Assembly: GCF_002979555.1 (NCBI RefSeq)
Contig: NZ_PCOZ01000014.1
Location: 1 to 64,000 of the forward strand
Length of the DNA: 64,000 bases
Direction of reading: 5' to 3'
Origin: Pseudomonas sp. MYb60
GTDB taxonomy: Bacteria > Pseudomonadota > Gammaproteobacteria > Pseudomonadales > Pseudomonadaceae
The position numbers and the translations under genes are program-made. Of the stretch, positions 33,723-41,978 are shown one piece after another. The notes beneath the pieces were generated by a model. It was not told the DNA's origin. It searched no databases and saw only the letters and a list, made by a program, of their open reading frames with translations. Position 1 is the first letter of the stretch, and every line of letters starts with the position of its first letter.

Positions 33723-35035
33723 TGACTAACTTCGAACGCCCGGTGGTCGTCTTCGACCAGCGCCTGTACCGCAAACTGGCGTGGCGGATCATGCCATTCC
33801 TGTTCCTGTGCTTTGTGCTCAACTGGCTGGACCGGGTCAACATCAGCTTCGCGCACTTGCAGTTCAAGACCGACCTGAACATCAGCGATGCCACGTTCGG
33901 CATCATCGTCGGGGTGTTTTCCATCGGTTACCTGTTGTTCGAGATCCCAAGCAATCTGCTGCTGGAGAAGATCGGCGCGAAAAAAACCATGATGCGCATC
34001 ATGGTGCTCTGGGGCTTGGTGACCATCGCCACCGCGTTCGCCCAGACCCCGGCACAGTTCTATGTGCTGCGGGTGCTGTTGGGGGCGGCCGAGGCCGGGT
34101 TCTTTCCTGGGGTGATCCTCTACCTCACGTACTGGTTCCCGGCCAGCCACCGGGCGCGCATTACCTCGCGTTTCATCATGGCGATTGCGGTGTGCGGGAT
34201 CATCGGCGGGCCGTTGTCGACCAGTATCATGAGCCACTTCGCTGGGGTCGGCGGCTTTACCGGCTGGCAATGGCTGTTCGTGATCACCGGTATTCCGCCG
34301 GTGCTCGCCGGCTTGTTCGCGTGGTACTGGCTGGACGACAAACCTGCGTTGGCCAACTGGTTGAGCACAGATGAAAAAGCCGCCATCGAACAGGCCCTGG
34401 CCGATGAACGCCAGCAGCGCAAACCGGGGGGGCACACGCGTTTCGTCGAAGCGCTGAAGGACCGCAAGGTCTGGTTCATCACCCTGGCGTACTGCCTGAC
34501 CATCATGTGCACCGGCAACGTCACCAATATCTGGGCGCCGTCGATCATCCGCGAGTCCGGCGTGAGCAACCTCGGGCAACTTGGGTTGCTCTCCGCCCTG
34601 CCCTACGTGGTGGGCGTGTGCGTGATGCTTTGGGCGTGCCGGCATTCGGATGTGAACCAGGAGCGCCGCTGGCATTTTTCCCTCGGTGGGCTGACCGCAG
34701 CGCTGGCGATGCTGGTGCTGCCCAACTTCCTGTTCAGCCCGTATTCGGCGATTGCCGTGCTGACCCTGATGACCAGCGGGTACCTGGTCGCCACGGCGAT
34801 TTTCTGGACCATCCCTACTTACTACTTGTCGGACCACGCCAAGGCGGCCGGCCTGGCGCTGGTCAATTGCTGCGGGCAAATCAGCAGCCTGCTCACGCCG
34901 ATCATGATCGGCGCCATCAAGACCTCCACTGGCAGTATCAGCCTTGCGCTGTATATCGTCGCGGCGCTGGTGGCGGCTGGCACCCTGATCCTGTTGTTTG
35001 GCGTTCCACGCAGCGCCCTGCGCGACGCTTCCTGA
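33722..35035 (+). CDS. MFS transporter, anion:cation symporter type
   Basis: Inner-membrane permease of 437 residues with 12 predicted helices. The N-terminal LNWLDRVNISFAHLQF, LFEIPSNLLLEKIGAK and GAAEAGFFPGVILYLTYWFP stretches are typical of the ACS family that takes up organic anions such as phthalate, tartrate or hydroxyphenylacetate. It overlaps the receptor gene by one base (TGATG), implying translational coupling. The imported compound should be a carboxylate, which fits the CoA ligase in the same island. Confidence 0.9.
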   Translation: MTNFERPVVVFDQRLYRKLAWRIMPFLFLCFVLNWLDRVNISFAHLQFKTDLNISDATFGIIVGVFSIGYLLFEIPSNLLLEKIGAKKTMMRIMVLWGLVTIATAFAQTPAQFYVLRVLLGAAEAGFFPGVILYLTYWFPASHRARITSRFIMAIAVCGIIGGPLSTSIMSHFAGVGGFTGWQWLFVITGIPPVLAGLFAWYWLDDKPALANWLSTDEKAAIEQALADERQQRKPGGHTRFVEALKDRKVWFITLAYCLTIMCTGNVTNIWAPSIIRESGVSNLGQLGLLSALPYVVGVCVMLWACRHSDVNQERRWHFSLGGLTAALAMLVLPNFLFSPYSAIAVLTLMTSGYLVATAIFWTIPTYYLSDHAKAAGLALVNCCGQISSLLTPIMIGAIKTSTGSISLALYIVAALVAAGTLILLFGVPRSALRDAS

Positions 35036-35056
35036 CCTTTTTGGATGGACATTTCC

Positions 35057-36241
35057 ATGACCGACTACCTCGCCCTCGCCCACCAACTGGCCGCACAGAT
35101 CCAACCCGGCGCCGCCGAGCGTGACGCGGGCCGAATCTTGCCGTTTGCCCAACTCGACCTGATCCGCCAGTCTGGCCTGGGCGCCGCGCGAGTGCCCATC
35201 GAGCTGGGTGGCGGCGACGTCAGCCAACTGCAAGTGGCGCAGATTTTCATCACCTTGGCCAAGGCTGATCCAAGCGTGGCGCAGGCGCTGTTTCCGCACT
35301 TCGCCACCGTCGAGCATCTGCGCCTGATCGCCAATCCCGAGCAGCAACGCGAGTACCTGGGGGCCTTTGCCGAACGCCAGTTGTCATCGGGCGCGATTGC
35401 CGAGCGCAGCGGCACCTTTCGCGGTGAAATCCACACGTGCCTGGAGCGACGTGGTGAACAACGGGTGCTCAACGGCAGCAAGTTCTACAGCACCGGTTGC
35501 CTGTTTGCCGACCTGCTGAAGATCCAGGCAGTGGATGAGGACGGTCATGCCGTGTACGTGATGCTGCCCAAGGATACGCCCGGCATTACCTTGCTGGATG
35601 ACTGGGATGGCATGGGCCAGCGCGTTACCGCCAGCGGCAGCACGTTGCTGGAGAACGTGAGTGTGCGTGCGGAGCAGGTGATTCCGTTGGCGCAGTGGTA
35701 TCAGCGCCGCAACTATATCGGCGCCAGCGCGCAGTTGATCCATTGCGCGCTGGATGTGGGCATCGGCCTGGCGGCGCTGGACGACGCGGTGGAGTGGGCA
35801 CGCACGGGCACCCGGCCGGTGCGCGAGAGCGGTGTGGATTCCGCGCGTCAGGACCCTTACATCCTGCACACGCTTGGCGACCTCGCTGCACGGATTCACG
35901 GCGCCGAGGCGTTGGTAGAAAAGGCCGCCGGGGCCGTGGACCTGGCGGCACGCACGCAGTTGCAGGGCTTGGCCGAGGGCGAGGAACTGGAAGCGATTCT
36001 GGTGAAATCCTCGATTGCGGTGGCCGAAGCCAAGATCGCCTCGACCCGCGCCGCGCTGTTTGTGTGCGAGCGGCTGTATGAAATCGGCGGCGCGGCAACC
36101 ACCCAGTCGCGCTACAACTTCGACCGCCACTGGCGCAACGCGCGCACCCACACCACCCATGACGCGCTGGCCTACAAGTACAAGGCGATCGGCGACTACC
36201 TGCTGAATGCCAAAGCACCACCGATTGCGTTCACCTACTGA
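35057..36241 (+). CDS. DszC/SfnB-like flavoprotein (acyl-CoA dehydrogenase fold)
   Basis: A protein of about 394 residues with the acyl-CoA dehydrogenase fold. Pieces such as FAQLDLIRQSGLGAARVPIELGGG, LNGSKFYSTGCLFAD, LLDDWDGMGQR and the C-terminal DRHWRNARTHTTHDALAYKYKAIGDY (read in part) are those of the DszC/SfnB group, FMNH2-using monooxygenases for sulfur compounds, rather than of beta-oxidation dehydrogenases; the catalytic Glu region of the latter is not evident. ATG 35045 or 35057 may be the start; neither has a good ribosome binding site. It follows the MFS gene closely and precedes the amidohydrolase, so is part of the 31.2-37.6 kb operon. Confidence 0.82.
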   Translation: MTDYLALAHQLAAQIQPGAAERDAGRILPFAQLDLIRQSGLGAARVPIELGGGDVSQLQVAQIFITLAKADPSVAQALFPHFATVEHLRLIANPEQQREYLGAFAERQLSSGAIAERSGTFRGEIHTCLERRGEQRVLNGSKFYSTGCLFADLLKIQAVDEDGHAVYVMLPKDTPGITLLDDWDGMGQRVTASGSTLLENVSVRAEQVIPLAQWYQRRNYIGASAQLIHCALDVGIGLAALDDAVEWARTGTRPVRESGVDSARQDPYILHTLGDLAARIHGAEALVEKAAGAVDLAARTQLQGLAEGEELEAILVKSSIAVAEAKIASTRAALFVCERLYEIGGAATTQSRYNFDRHWRNARTHTTHDALAYKYKAIGDYLLNAKAPPIAFTY

Positions 36242-36250
36242 GCCGTGGAT

Positions 36251-37568
36251 ATGTCCAAGCTAGGGATCTTCTTGCTGCTGTCCGGCACCGCGTCGGCCGC
36301 CGAGCCTTGGGCGGACCTCGACGCGCAGATCAGCCGGGTGCTGCCCGGTGTGATCGAGTTGCGCCACGCCATTCATCAACACCCCGAGTTGGGCAATCGG
36401 GAATTCCACACCAGCGAACGCATCGCTCGACGCTTGCGCGAGTTGGGCCTGGAGGTGCAGAGCGGCATTGCCCACACCGGAGTGATCGGTATTTTGCGCG
36501 GCGGCAAACCTGGCCCGGTGGTGGCGATCCGCGCCGAACTGGACGCGCTGCCCCTCACCGAACAGACCGGCCTGCCGTATGCCTCCACCGTGCGCGCCAA
36601 CGATGAAGGCGGAGATTTTCGCAGTCGCGGCAAGGACGTCGGCGTGATGCACGCCTGTGGCCACGATGCGCATATGGTGATGGCGTTGGGGGTGGCCGAG
36701 GTGTTGGCGGGCCATCGCGAGCAGTTGCCGGGCACGCTCAAATTGATTTTCCAGCCCGCCGAGGAAGGCCCGCCGCTGGGTGAGCAAGGCGGCGCGCACT
36801 TGATGATCAAGCAAGGCGCCCTGCAAAACCCGGCGCCGGCGGTGATCTTCGGCATTCATGTGACCGCCGGCACGGCGGGTACCTTCACCCTCAGCCGCCA
36901 ACGCACCACCGCGGCGGCGGATACCTTCGTGGCGCACATCGTCGGACGCCAGACCCATGCAGCCTTCCCTTGGACCGGCATCGACCCGGTACCCGTGGCG
37001 GCCCAGGTGATCCTGGCGTGGCAGACCATTCCCAGCCGCCAGTCAAACCTGAGCCTGCTGCCGGCGCCAGTGATTTCCGTGGGCCGTATCGAAGCCGGCG
37101 ACCGGCATAACATCATTCCCGCCGAGGTGCGCCTGGAGGGTTCGATCCGTACCGTCAGCGATGAACAGCGCGACGATGTGTTGCAGCGCATGACCCGCAC
37201 CGCCGAAAACATCGCGAAGGCCTCGGGGGGCATCTGCCAAGGTCGAATACCTGCCGGGAAACTACCGCGCCGGCTATAACAACACTGCCCTGGTGGACCA
37301 ATTGATACCGGTGCTGCAACAGGTGTCGACCACACCGGTGCGCATCGACAACGGCACCTACGGTGCCGACGATTTTGCCGAGTACGCACGGCAGATTCCG
37401 GGGATCTTCATGCGCATGGGAGTGACGCCGCCGGCGCTGGAGGGCAAGGCCGTGTGGCCGACGCACTCGCCGGGATTCCTGGTGGATGACCCGAGCCTGG
37501 CGGTGGGAATTCGCGCATTGAGCCGGATGACCTTGAGTTATATGGGCGCAGCGGGGGGAGCAAAATAG
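36251..37568 (+). pseudogene. M20 amidohydrolase, frameshifted
   Basis: Hippurate hydrolase/aminoacylase-type M20 metallopeptidase with a possible signal peptide (MSKLGIFLLLSGTASAAE). Metal-binding motifs are present: MHACGHDAHMVM, FQPAEEGPPLGEQGG and IFGIHVTAG. A run of six G at 37225-37230 shifts the frame; with five G the reading continues ASGASAKVEYLPGNYRAG and runs to 37568, giving the expected length of about 438 residues, including the C-terminal His in WPTHSPGF. As read, translation stops at 37279 and loses that segment. The cause may be a true mutation, slippage in the G run, or a sequencing error. A GTG at 36245 is an alternative start. Confidence 0.85.
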
Positions 37569-37648
37569 AGGAGGGTTTGGGCGTAGCGCGGCAGCATTTA
37601 CGATGCTGACGAAGAGTTCGCTGGACAAGTCTGTCAACGTGCGAACAA

Positions 37649-37689
37649 AAAAAGGGGGGCGCGAGATAAATCTCGTGCCCCCCTTTTTC
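37649..37689. terminator. Strong bidirectional terminator
   Basis: An 18-bp stem with one G-T pair: AAAAAGGGGGGCGCGAGA, loop TAAA, then TCTCGTGCCCCCCTTTTT. It has A and T runs on both sides, so it can end transcription from either direction. It closes the catabolic island after the amidohydrolase. Confidence 0.85.
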
Positions 37690-37919
37690 ACTACCCCGTC
37701 GGCGGCAAATACGATTGCCTGACCTGGCCGCACGACCTCTACAAATTCAGCATGCAGAACATCTGCTTCGCTGCGAATGTGTCGTGCGGACTCTCGTAGC
37801 TCATCGATCAGCCTCTACAAATGCCCGAGCATGTATTGACCATCATCAACGGCCCCATCGTATTTCAGCAGATTTCGTTAGGTCGAATTATGCTATCATT
37901 TATTGATAGCATCGCCGCC
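37690..37919. other. Intergenic region before hicA
   Basis: No open reading frame of note is seen. The right end (from about 37870) becomes AT-rich and holds the inverted repeat described separately, so it likely contains the hic promoter. The left part has no feature I recognise. Confidence 0.3.
37890..37912. promoter_or_regulatory. Inverted repeat at the hic promoter
   Basis: ATGCTATCA-TTTAT-TGATAGCAT, two perfect 9-bp arms, ending eight bases before the hicA start codon. HicB antitoxins bind palindromes in their own promoter, so this is the natural operator candidate. Confidence 0.6.
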
Positions 37920-38166
37920 ATGAAGAACAGGCATCGAAAAACCTTAGAAGCAATCTACCGTACGCCAACAAGCGCGTCGGTGGTGTTCGCTGGCATTGAT
38001 CATCCACCTGGGCGGCCAGGTACTGGAGCGCGAAGGCTCGCGGGTCAAGCTCGTATTGGGAGACGCGCACTGGCGTTGCCATCGGCCCCATCCAGGAAAG
38101 GAGGCCAAGAAATATCAAATGGAAGAGGCTCGCGAATTTCTACAGCGGGCGGGAGTTGAACTATGA
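37920..38166 (+). pseudogene. hicA: hicA toxin, broken by a frameshift
   Basis: HicA family mRNA interferase remnant. The frame starting at 37920 reads MKNRHRKTLEAIYRTPTSAS and then VVFAGI, as in intact HicA. Near 37998 the frame is lost; the continuation lies in another frame as LIIHLGGQVLEREGSRVKLV, GDAHWRCHRPHPGKEAKKYQ and MEEAREFLQRAGVEL. The dsRBD-like fold, including the catalytic His in the CHRPHPGKE segment, is therefore split. By comparison with the family about two to three codons are missing, consistent with a deletion of about 8 bases. The TGA at 38164 overlaps the hicB ATG. The start lacks a clear ribosome binding site. Confidence 0.82.
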
Positions 38167-38495
38167 ACACCATGACTTATAAGGGCTATACCGCCCGAGT
38201 TGAATTTGATGAGCGTGACGACATCTTTGTCGGTCGAGTGCTGGGCGTGCGTGACATCATCAGCTTTCACGCTGACTCCGTGGCTAAACTGCGTGCCGAG
38301 CTTGCTAGCGCGATCGACGACTACTTGGTGGATTGCGCCGAGCAAGGTGTCAACCCCGAGAAGCCTGCGTCTGGGAAGGTGATGCTGCGAATTCGCCCCG
38401 AAGTGCATGCTGCTGCAACGATTGCAGCCCAAAGCGCTGGCAAGAGCCTGAACCAATGGGCCGACGAGGTGTTTGAACGGGCTACGCACGCCTGA
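38163..38495 (+). CDS. hicB: HicB-family antitoxin
   Basis: A protein of 110 residues. The N-terminal half is the partially degraded RNase H-like HicB domain (YTARVEFDERDDIFVGRVLG, DIISFHADSVAKLRAELASAIDDYL read in part) and the C-terminal half a ribbon-helix-helix DNA-binding domain (KVMLRIRPEVHAAATIAAQSAGKSLNQWADEVFERA read in part). The ATG at 38163 has GGGAG seven bases upstream and overlaps the hicA stop codon. The gene is intact although its toxin partner is not. Confidence 0.9.
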   Translation: MNTMTYKGYTARVEFDERDDIFVGRVLGVRDIISFHADSVAKLRAELASAIDDYLVDCAEQGVNPEKPASGKVMLRIRPEVHAAATIAAQSAGKSLNQWADEVFERATHA

Positions 38496-38509
38496 TCGCA
38501 GACACAGGA

Positions 38510-38532
38510 AGCCCGGCGCTGGGCCGGGCTTT
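38510..38532 (+). terminator. Hairpin after hicB
   Basis: AGCCCGGC-GCTGG-GCCGGGCT, followed by only TT, 15 bases after the hicB stop codon. It is a good stem but with a weak T-run, so termination may be partial. Confidence 0.5.
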
Positions 38533-38719
38533 GAGCCGCGAAGAAGCCTATTGCTTGCTTGCAGCGAATACTTCTCTACCCAATCTTGTATCGAGCGATT
38601 CGATGCCCTTACTACCCACCTGACGCTGCCTGGCATTGATGGGGTGCCAGAGCCGACGCTATCGCTAGCTCGCAGCCACCCAGATCCAGGATATTCGTGG
38701 GAGTATTTTTTAAGGCATG

Positions 38720-38747
38720 AAAAAGCCCAACCTTTTCAGATTGGGCT
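38720..38747 (-). terminator. Rho-independent terminator of tRNA-Pro
   Basis: On the minus strand AGCCCAA-TCTGAAAAGG-TTGGGCT is followed by TTT. It starts 17 bases beyond the tRNA 3' end and ends the tRNA (and probably the merR-like) transcript. Confidence 0.85.
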
Positions 38748-38763
38748 AAGTCACTGAAAAATA

Positions 38764-38840
38764 TGGTCGGGACGGAGTGATTCGAACACTCGACCCCTAG
38801 CACCCCATGCTAGTGCGCTACCGGACTGCGCTACGCCCCG
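38764..38840 (-). tRNA. tRNA-Pro (GGG)
   Basis: A 77-base tRNA with encoded CCA. Acceptor CGGGGCG pairs with CGTCCCG, the anticodon stem CTAGC/GCTAG encloses the loop ATGGGGT with anticodon GGG, and the T arm has GTTCGAATC. Its place just after the merR-like gene is the same in other pseudomonads. Confidence 0.95.
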
Positions 38841-38930
38841 ACTAGGCGTGTTACTGGGTTTGCTTCGCAACGAAGCGATCAAGAATATACCGCAAGCTTT
38901 TGAAATGTGGAAGTATTTTAAAAGCCGGAT

Positions 38931-39287
38931 TTATTTCTTCAAAACCACCAGCACATCTTCGAGTTCGGAGATCATCTGGCGGATCAGTTGCTTGTATTGG
39001 GTGGTGTCGTCTTTGGCTTCATCACCGGACATACGCTGGCGCGCGCCGCTGATGGTGAACCCCTGGTCGTACAGCAACGCACGGATCTGTCGGATCATCA
39101 GCACATCCTGGCGCTGATAATACCGACGGTTCCCGGTGCGTTTGACGGGGTTGAGTTGAGGAAACTCCTGCTCCCAATAGCGCAGCACGTGCGGTTTTAC
39201 CGCACAAAGCTCGCTGACTTCACCAATGGTGAAGTAGCGTTTGCCTGGGATGACGGGTAGCTCGTCGTTATGACTTGGTTCCAGCAT
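38931..39287 (-). CDS. MerR-family transcriptional regulator next to ihfA
   Basis: A 118-residue protein with a MerR winged helix (KRYFTIGEVSELCAVKPHVL, RYWEQEFPQLNPVKR, GNRRYYQRQDVLMIRQIRAL) and a short C-terminal coiled coil. It lacks the metal-binding cysteines of CueR/MerR and is not a metal sensor by sequence. The ATG codon giving MLEPSHNDEL is used; a TTG three codons upstream is possible. The start lies inside the end of ihfA, so the two are coupled. The gene is conserved at this locus in Pseudomonas; its target is unknown to me. Confidence 0.9.
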   Translation of the reverse strand: MLEPSHNDELPVIPGKRYFTIGEVSELCAVKPHVLRYWEQEFPQLNPVKRTGNRRYYQRQDVLMIRQIRALLYDQGFTISGARQRMSGDEAKDDTTQYKQLIRQMISELEDVLVVLKK

Positions 39288-39570
39288 AAGCCTCAACTCG
39301 GGCCTTCAACTTCTGCCCTGGACGAAAGGTGACCACACGGCGAGCCGTGATCGGGATTTCTTCTCCCGTTTTTGGATTGCGGCCAGGCCGCTGGCGTTTG
39401 TCCCGCAGGTCAAAATTGCCGAAACCGGACAATTTGACCTGTTCGTTGTCTTCCAGAGCGTGTCTGATTTCTTCAAAAAACAGCTCGACCAATTCCTTGG
39501 CCTCGCGTTTGTTCAGACCCAGCTCTTCGTACAGACGTTCCGCCATCTCAGCTTTCGTCAAAGCCCCCAT
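39268..39570 (-). CDS. ihfA: Integration host factor subunit alpha
   Basis: A 100-residue DNA-bending protein of the HU/IHF family. The features are MGALTKAEMAERLYEELGLN at the N-terminus, the GFGNFDLRDKRQRPGRNPKT arm with the Pro that intercalates in DNA, and EEIPITARRVVTFRPGQKLK. It pairs with IhfB encoded elsewhere. It lies three bases after pheT, as part of the pheST-ihfA operon common to gammaproteobacteria. Confidence 0.97.
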   Translation of the reverse strand: MGALTKAEMAERLYEELGLNKREAKELVELFFEEIRHALEDNEQVKLSGFGNFDLRDKRQRPGRNPKTGEEIPITARRVVTFRPGQKLKARVEAYAGTKS

Positions 39571-39573
39571 ACG

Positions 39574-41952
39574 TCACTTCCTTAACGTGGCGTTCAACCT
39601 TTGTTCGAGCGAGGTGAGGATATTTTGTGTCGTGGTATTCACCTCATCATCATTAAGAGTGCGCGATGGATGCTGCCAGGTCAAGCCAACTGCAAGGCTT
39701 TTTCTATGCGGATCAATACCTTTACCCTGATAGACGTCAAATAGCCTGAGGTCTGTCAGCCATTCCCCTGCATTTTCACGGATTACCTCCAGAACAGCAG
39801 TGGCGGCCACGTCACGATCAGCGATCAACGCCAGGTCACGACGTACCTCGGGGAAGCGCGACAGCTCGCTGAATTTCGGCATCTTGCCCGAGGCCACTTC
39901 AGCCAAGACTAGCTCAAAAACGAATACCGGGCGGTCGAGCCCCAGGGTTTTCGACAGCTCAGGGTGAATAGCGCCGACGTAGCCCACCAGACGACCTTCG
40001 CGCTCGATGCGCGCCGTCTGGCCAGGGTGCAACGCAGGATGCTTGCCCGGTACAAAGCTGAACGCATCCAACGCACCGGCAAAGCCCAGCACCGCTTCCA
40101 CGTCAGCCTTGACGTCAAAGAAGTCCACGGCGTCGCGACCTTGCGCCCAGCCTTCCGGCAGACGACTACCGCAGACCACACCCGCCAGCATTGGCTCTTG
40201 CTTCAGGTCGTCGAGTTGACCGACAAAACGCAGGCCGCTTTCGAACATCCGCACGCGGTCTTGCTGACGGTTCAGGTTGTGGGAAAGTGCTTTCACCAGG
40301 CCTGGCCACAGAGACGAACGCATGGCGGCCATGTCGTTGGAGATCGGGTTGGCCAGCAACAGTGGCTCGACGCCCGGGTTGAACAGTTCGAACTGTCGTG
40401 GGTCGATGAAGCTGTAGGTCACCGCTTCCTGATAACCACGGGCAACCAGCAGGCGACGCAGCTCAGGCAGGTGCGCACGCGCTTCGGCCTTGGGCTGTGG
40501 CGCCAGGCGCGCTTGCGGGTAACGAACCGGCAGGCGGTTGTAGCCGTACAAGCGGGCCAGCTCTTCGATCAGGTCAACTTCCAGGCTGATATCGAAACGA
40601 TGGCTTGGTACTTCAACCTGCCACTGCCCTTCCCCACTGGTGGAAATGGCCAGGCCGAGTGCGGACAACAGTTGCTCGATTTCGGCAGGCGCGATCACAA
40701 GGCCAAGCATCTGCTCAACGCTTTTGGCGCGCAGGGTGATCGGCGCAATGGACGGCAGGAACTGCTCGTTGACCGTTTCAATGATCGGACCGGCTTCGCC
40801 ACCGGTGATTTCCAGCAGCAGGCCAGTGGCGCGCTCCATGGCTTCACGGGCGAGCTTCCAGTCCACGCCACGCTCGTAGCGGTGCGAGGCATCGGTGTGC
40901 AGGCCGTAGGAACGCGCCTTGCCAGCGATGGCGATCTGGTCGAAAAACGCGCTTTCAAGGAATACGTCACGGGTGGTGGCGGATACACCGCTGTGCTCGC
41001 CACCCATCACGCCGGCGATGGCCAGGGCGCGGGAGTGGTCGGCGATGACCAGGGTGTCGGCACGCAGGCTGACTTCCTGGCCGTCGAGCAGCACCAGTTT
41101 CTCGCCTTCTTCGGCCATGCGCACACGGATGCCGCCGTTGATTTCGGCGAGATCGAAGGCGTGCAGGGGCTGACCCAGCTCCAGCATCACGTAGTTGGTG
41201 ATGTCGACGGCAGCATCGATGCTGCGCACGTCGGCGCGGCGCAGGCGTTCAACCATCCACAGCGGGGTTGGCTTGGACAGGTCGACGTTGCGGATCACAC
41301 GACCCAGGTAGCGCGGGCAGGCACTGGCTGCCACGACGTCGACAGGACGGGTTTCGTCATGCACCGCAGGCACAGCTGCCACGACCGGGCGTGTGACCGG
41401 AGCGTTGTACAGCGCGCCCACTTCACGGGCCAGGCCGGCCAGGGAGAGGCAGTCGCCGCGGTTCGGGGTCAGGTCGACCTCGATGCTCGCGTCTTCCAGC
41501 TCCAGGTAAACGCGGATGTCCTGGCCCACTGGCGCGTCGGCCGGCAGTTCCATCAGGCCATCGTTGCCTTCACCCACTTGCAGCTCGGCTTGGGAGCACA
41601 GCATGCCGTTGGACTCGGCGCCGCGCAGCTTGGCTTTCTTGATCTTGAAGTCGCCCGGCAGTTCGGCACCGAGCATGGCGAACGGGATCTTCAGGCCCGG
41701 GCGCACGTTGGGCGCTCCGCACACGACCTGGAAGGTTTCCGCGCCATTGCTGACTTGGCAAACACGCAACTTGTCAGCGTCGGGATGTTGCTCGGTGCTC
41801 AGCACCTCGCCCACCACCACACCGCTGAAGACACCGGCGGCCGGGGTGACGCTATCGACCTCAAGACCGGCCATCGACAGACGAGCAACCAGCTCGTCGC
41901 GACCTACCTGCGGGCTTACCCAGCCACGCAGCCATTGTTCACTGAATTTCAT
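39574..41952 (-). CDS. pheT: Phenylalanyl-tRNA synthetase beta subunit
   Basis: A 792-residue subunit, the normal length. It has the N-terminal tRNA-binding (EMAP-like) domain (VVVGEVLSTEQHPDADKLRVC), B3/B4 editing domain, B5 domain, a degenerate synthetase core and the C-terminal anticodon-binding FDX-ACB domain (SRFPEVRRDLALIADRDV, FDVYQGKGIDPHRKSLAVGL). It forms an alpha2-beta2 enzyme with PheS, charging tRNA-Phe, and proofreads Tyr. It starts 26 bases after pheS. Confidence 0.98.
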   Translation of the reverse strand: MKFSEQWLRGWVSPQVGRDELVARLSMAGLEVDSVTPAAGVFSGVVVGEVLSTEQHPDADKLRVCQVSNGAETFQVVCGAPNVRPGLKIPFAMLGAELPGDFKIKKAKLRGAESNGMLCSQAELQVGEGNDGLMELPADAPVGQDIRVYLELEDASIEVDLTPNRGDCLSLAGLAREVGALYNAPVTRPVVAAVPAVHDETRPVDVVAASACPRYLGRVIRNVDLSKPTPLWMVERLRRADVRSIDAAVDITNYVMLELGQPLHAFDLAEINGGIRVRMAEEGEKLVLLDGQEVSLRADTLVIADHSRALAIAGVMGGEHSGVSATTRDVFLESAFFDQIAIAGKARSYGLHTDASHRYERGVDWKLAREAMERATGLLLEITGGEAGPIIETVNEQFLPSIAPITLRAKSVEQMLGLVIAPAEIEQLLSALGLAISTSGEGQWQVEVPSHRFDISLEVDLIEELARLYGYNRLPVRYPQARLAPQPKAEARAHLPELRRLLVARGYQEAVTYSFIDPRQFELFNPGVEPLLLANPISNDMAAMRSSLWPGLVKALSHNLNRQQDRVRMFESGLRFVGQLDDLKQEPMLAGVVCGSRLPEGWAQGRDAVDFFDVKADVEAVLGFAGALDAFSFVPGKHPALHPGQTARIEREGRLVGYVGAIHPELSKTLGLDRPVFVFELVLAEVASGKMPKFSELSRFPEVRRDLALIADRDVAATAVLEVIRENAGEWLTDLRLFDVYQGKGIDPHRKSLAVGLTWQHPSRTLNDDEVNTTTQNILTSLEQRLNATLRK

Positions 41953-41978
41953 CCTGCTCTCCTAAAGATTCGTTACGA

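Noticed and set aside
35057..36241. Beta-oxidation acyl-CoA dehydrogenase
   Set aside because: The C-terminal DRHWRNARTHTTHD and the LNGSKFYSTG/DWDGMGQR segments match DszC/SfnB monooxygenases better than true acyl-CoA dehydrogenases.
38473..38757. Possible small gene between hicB and tRNA-Pro
   Set aside because: The frame begins inside the hicB end and runs through two terminator hairpins; no ribosome binding site and no recognisable composition.
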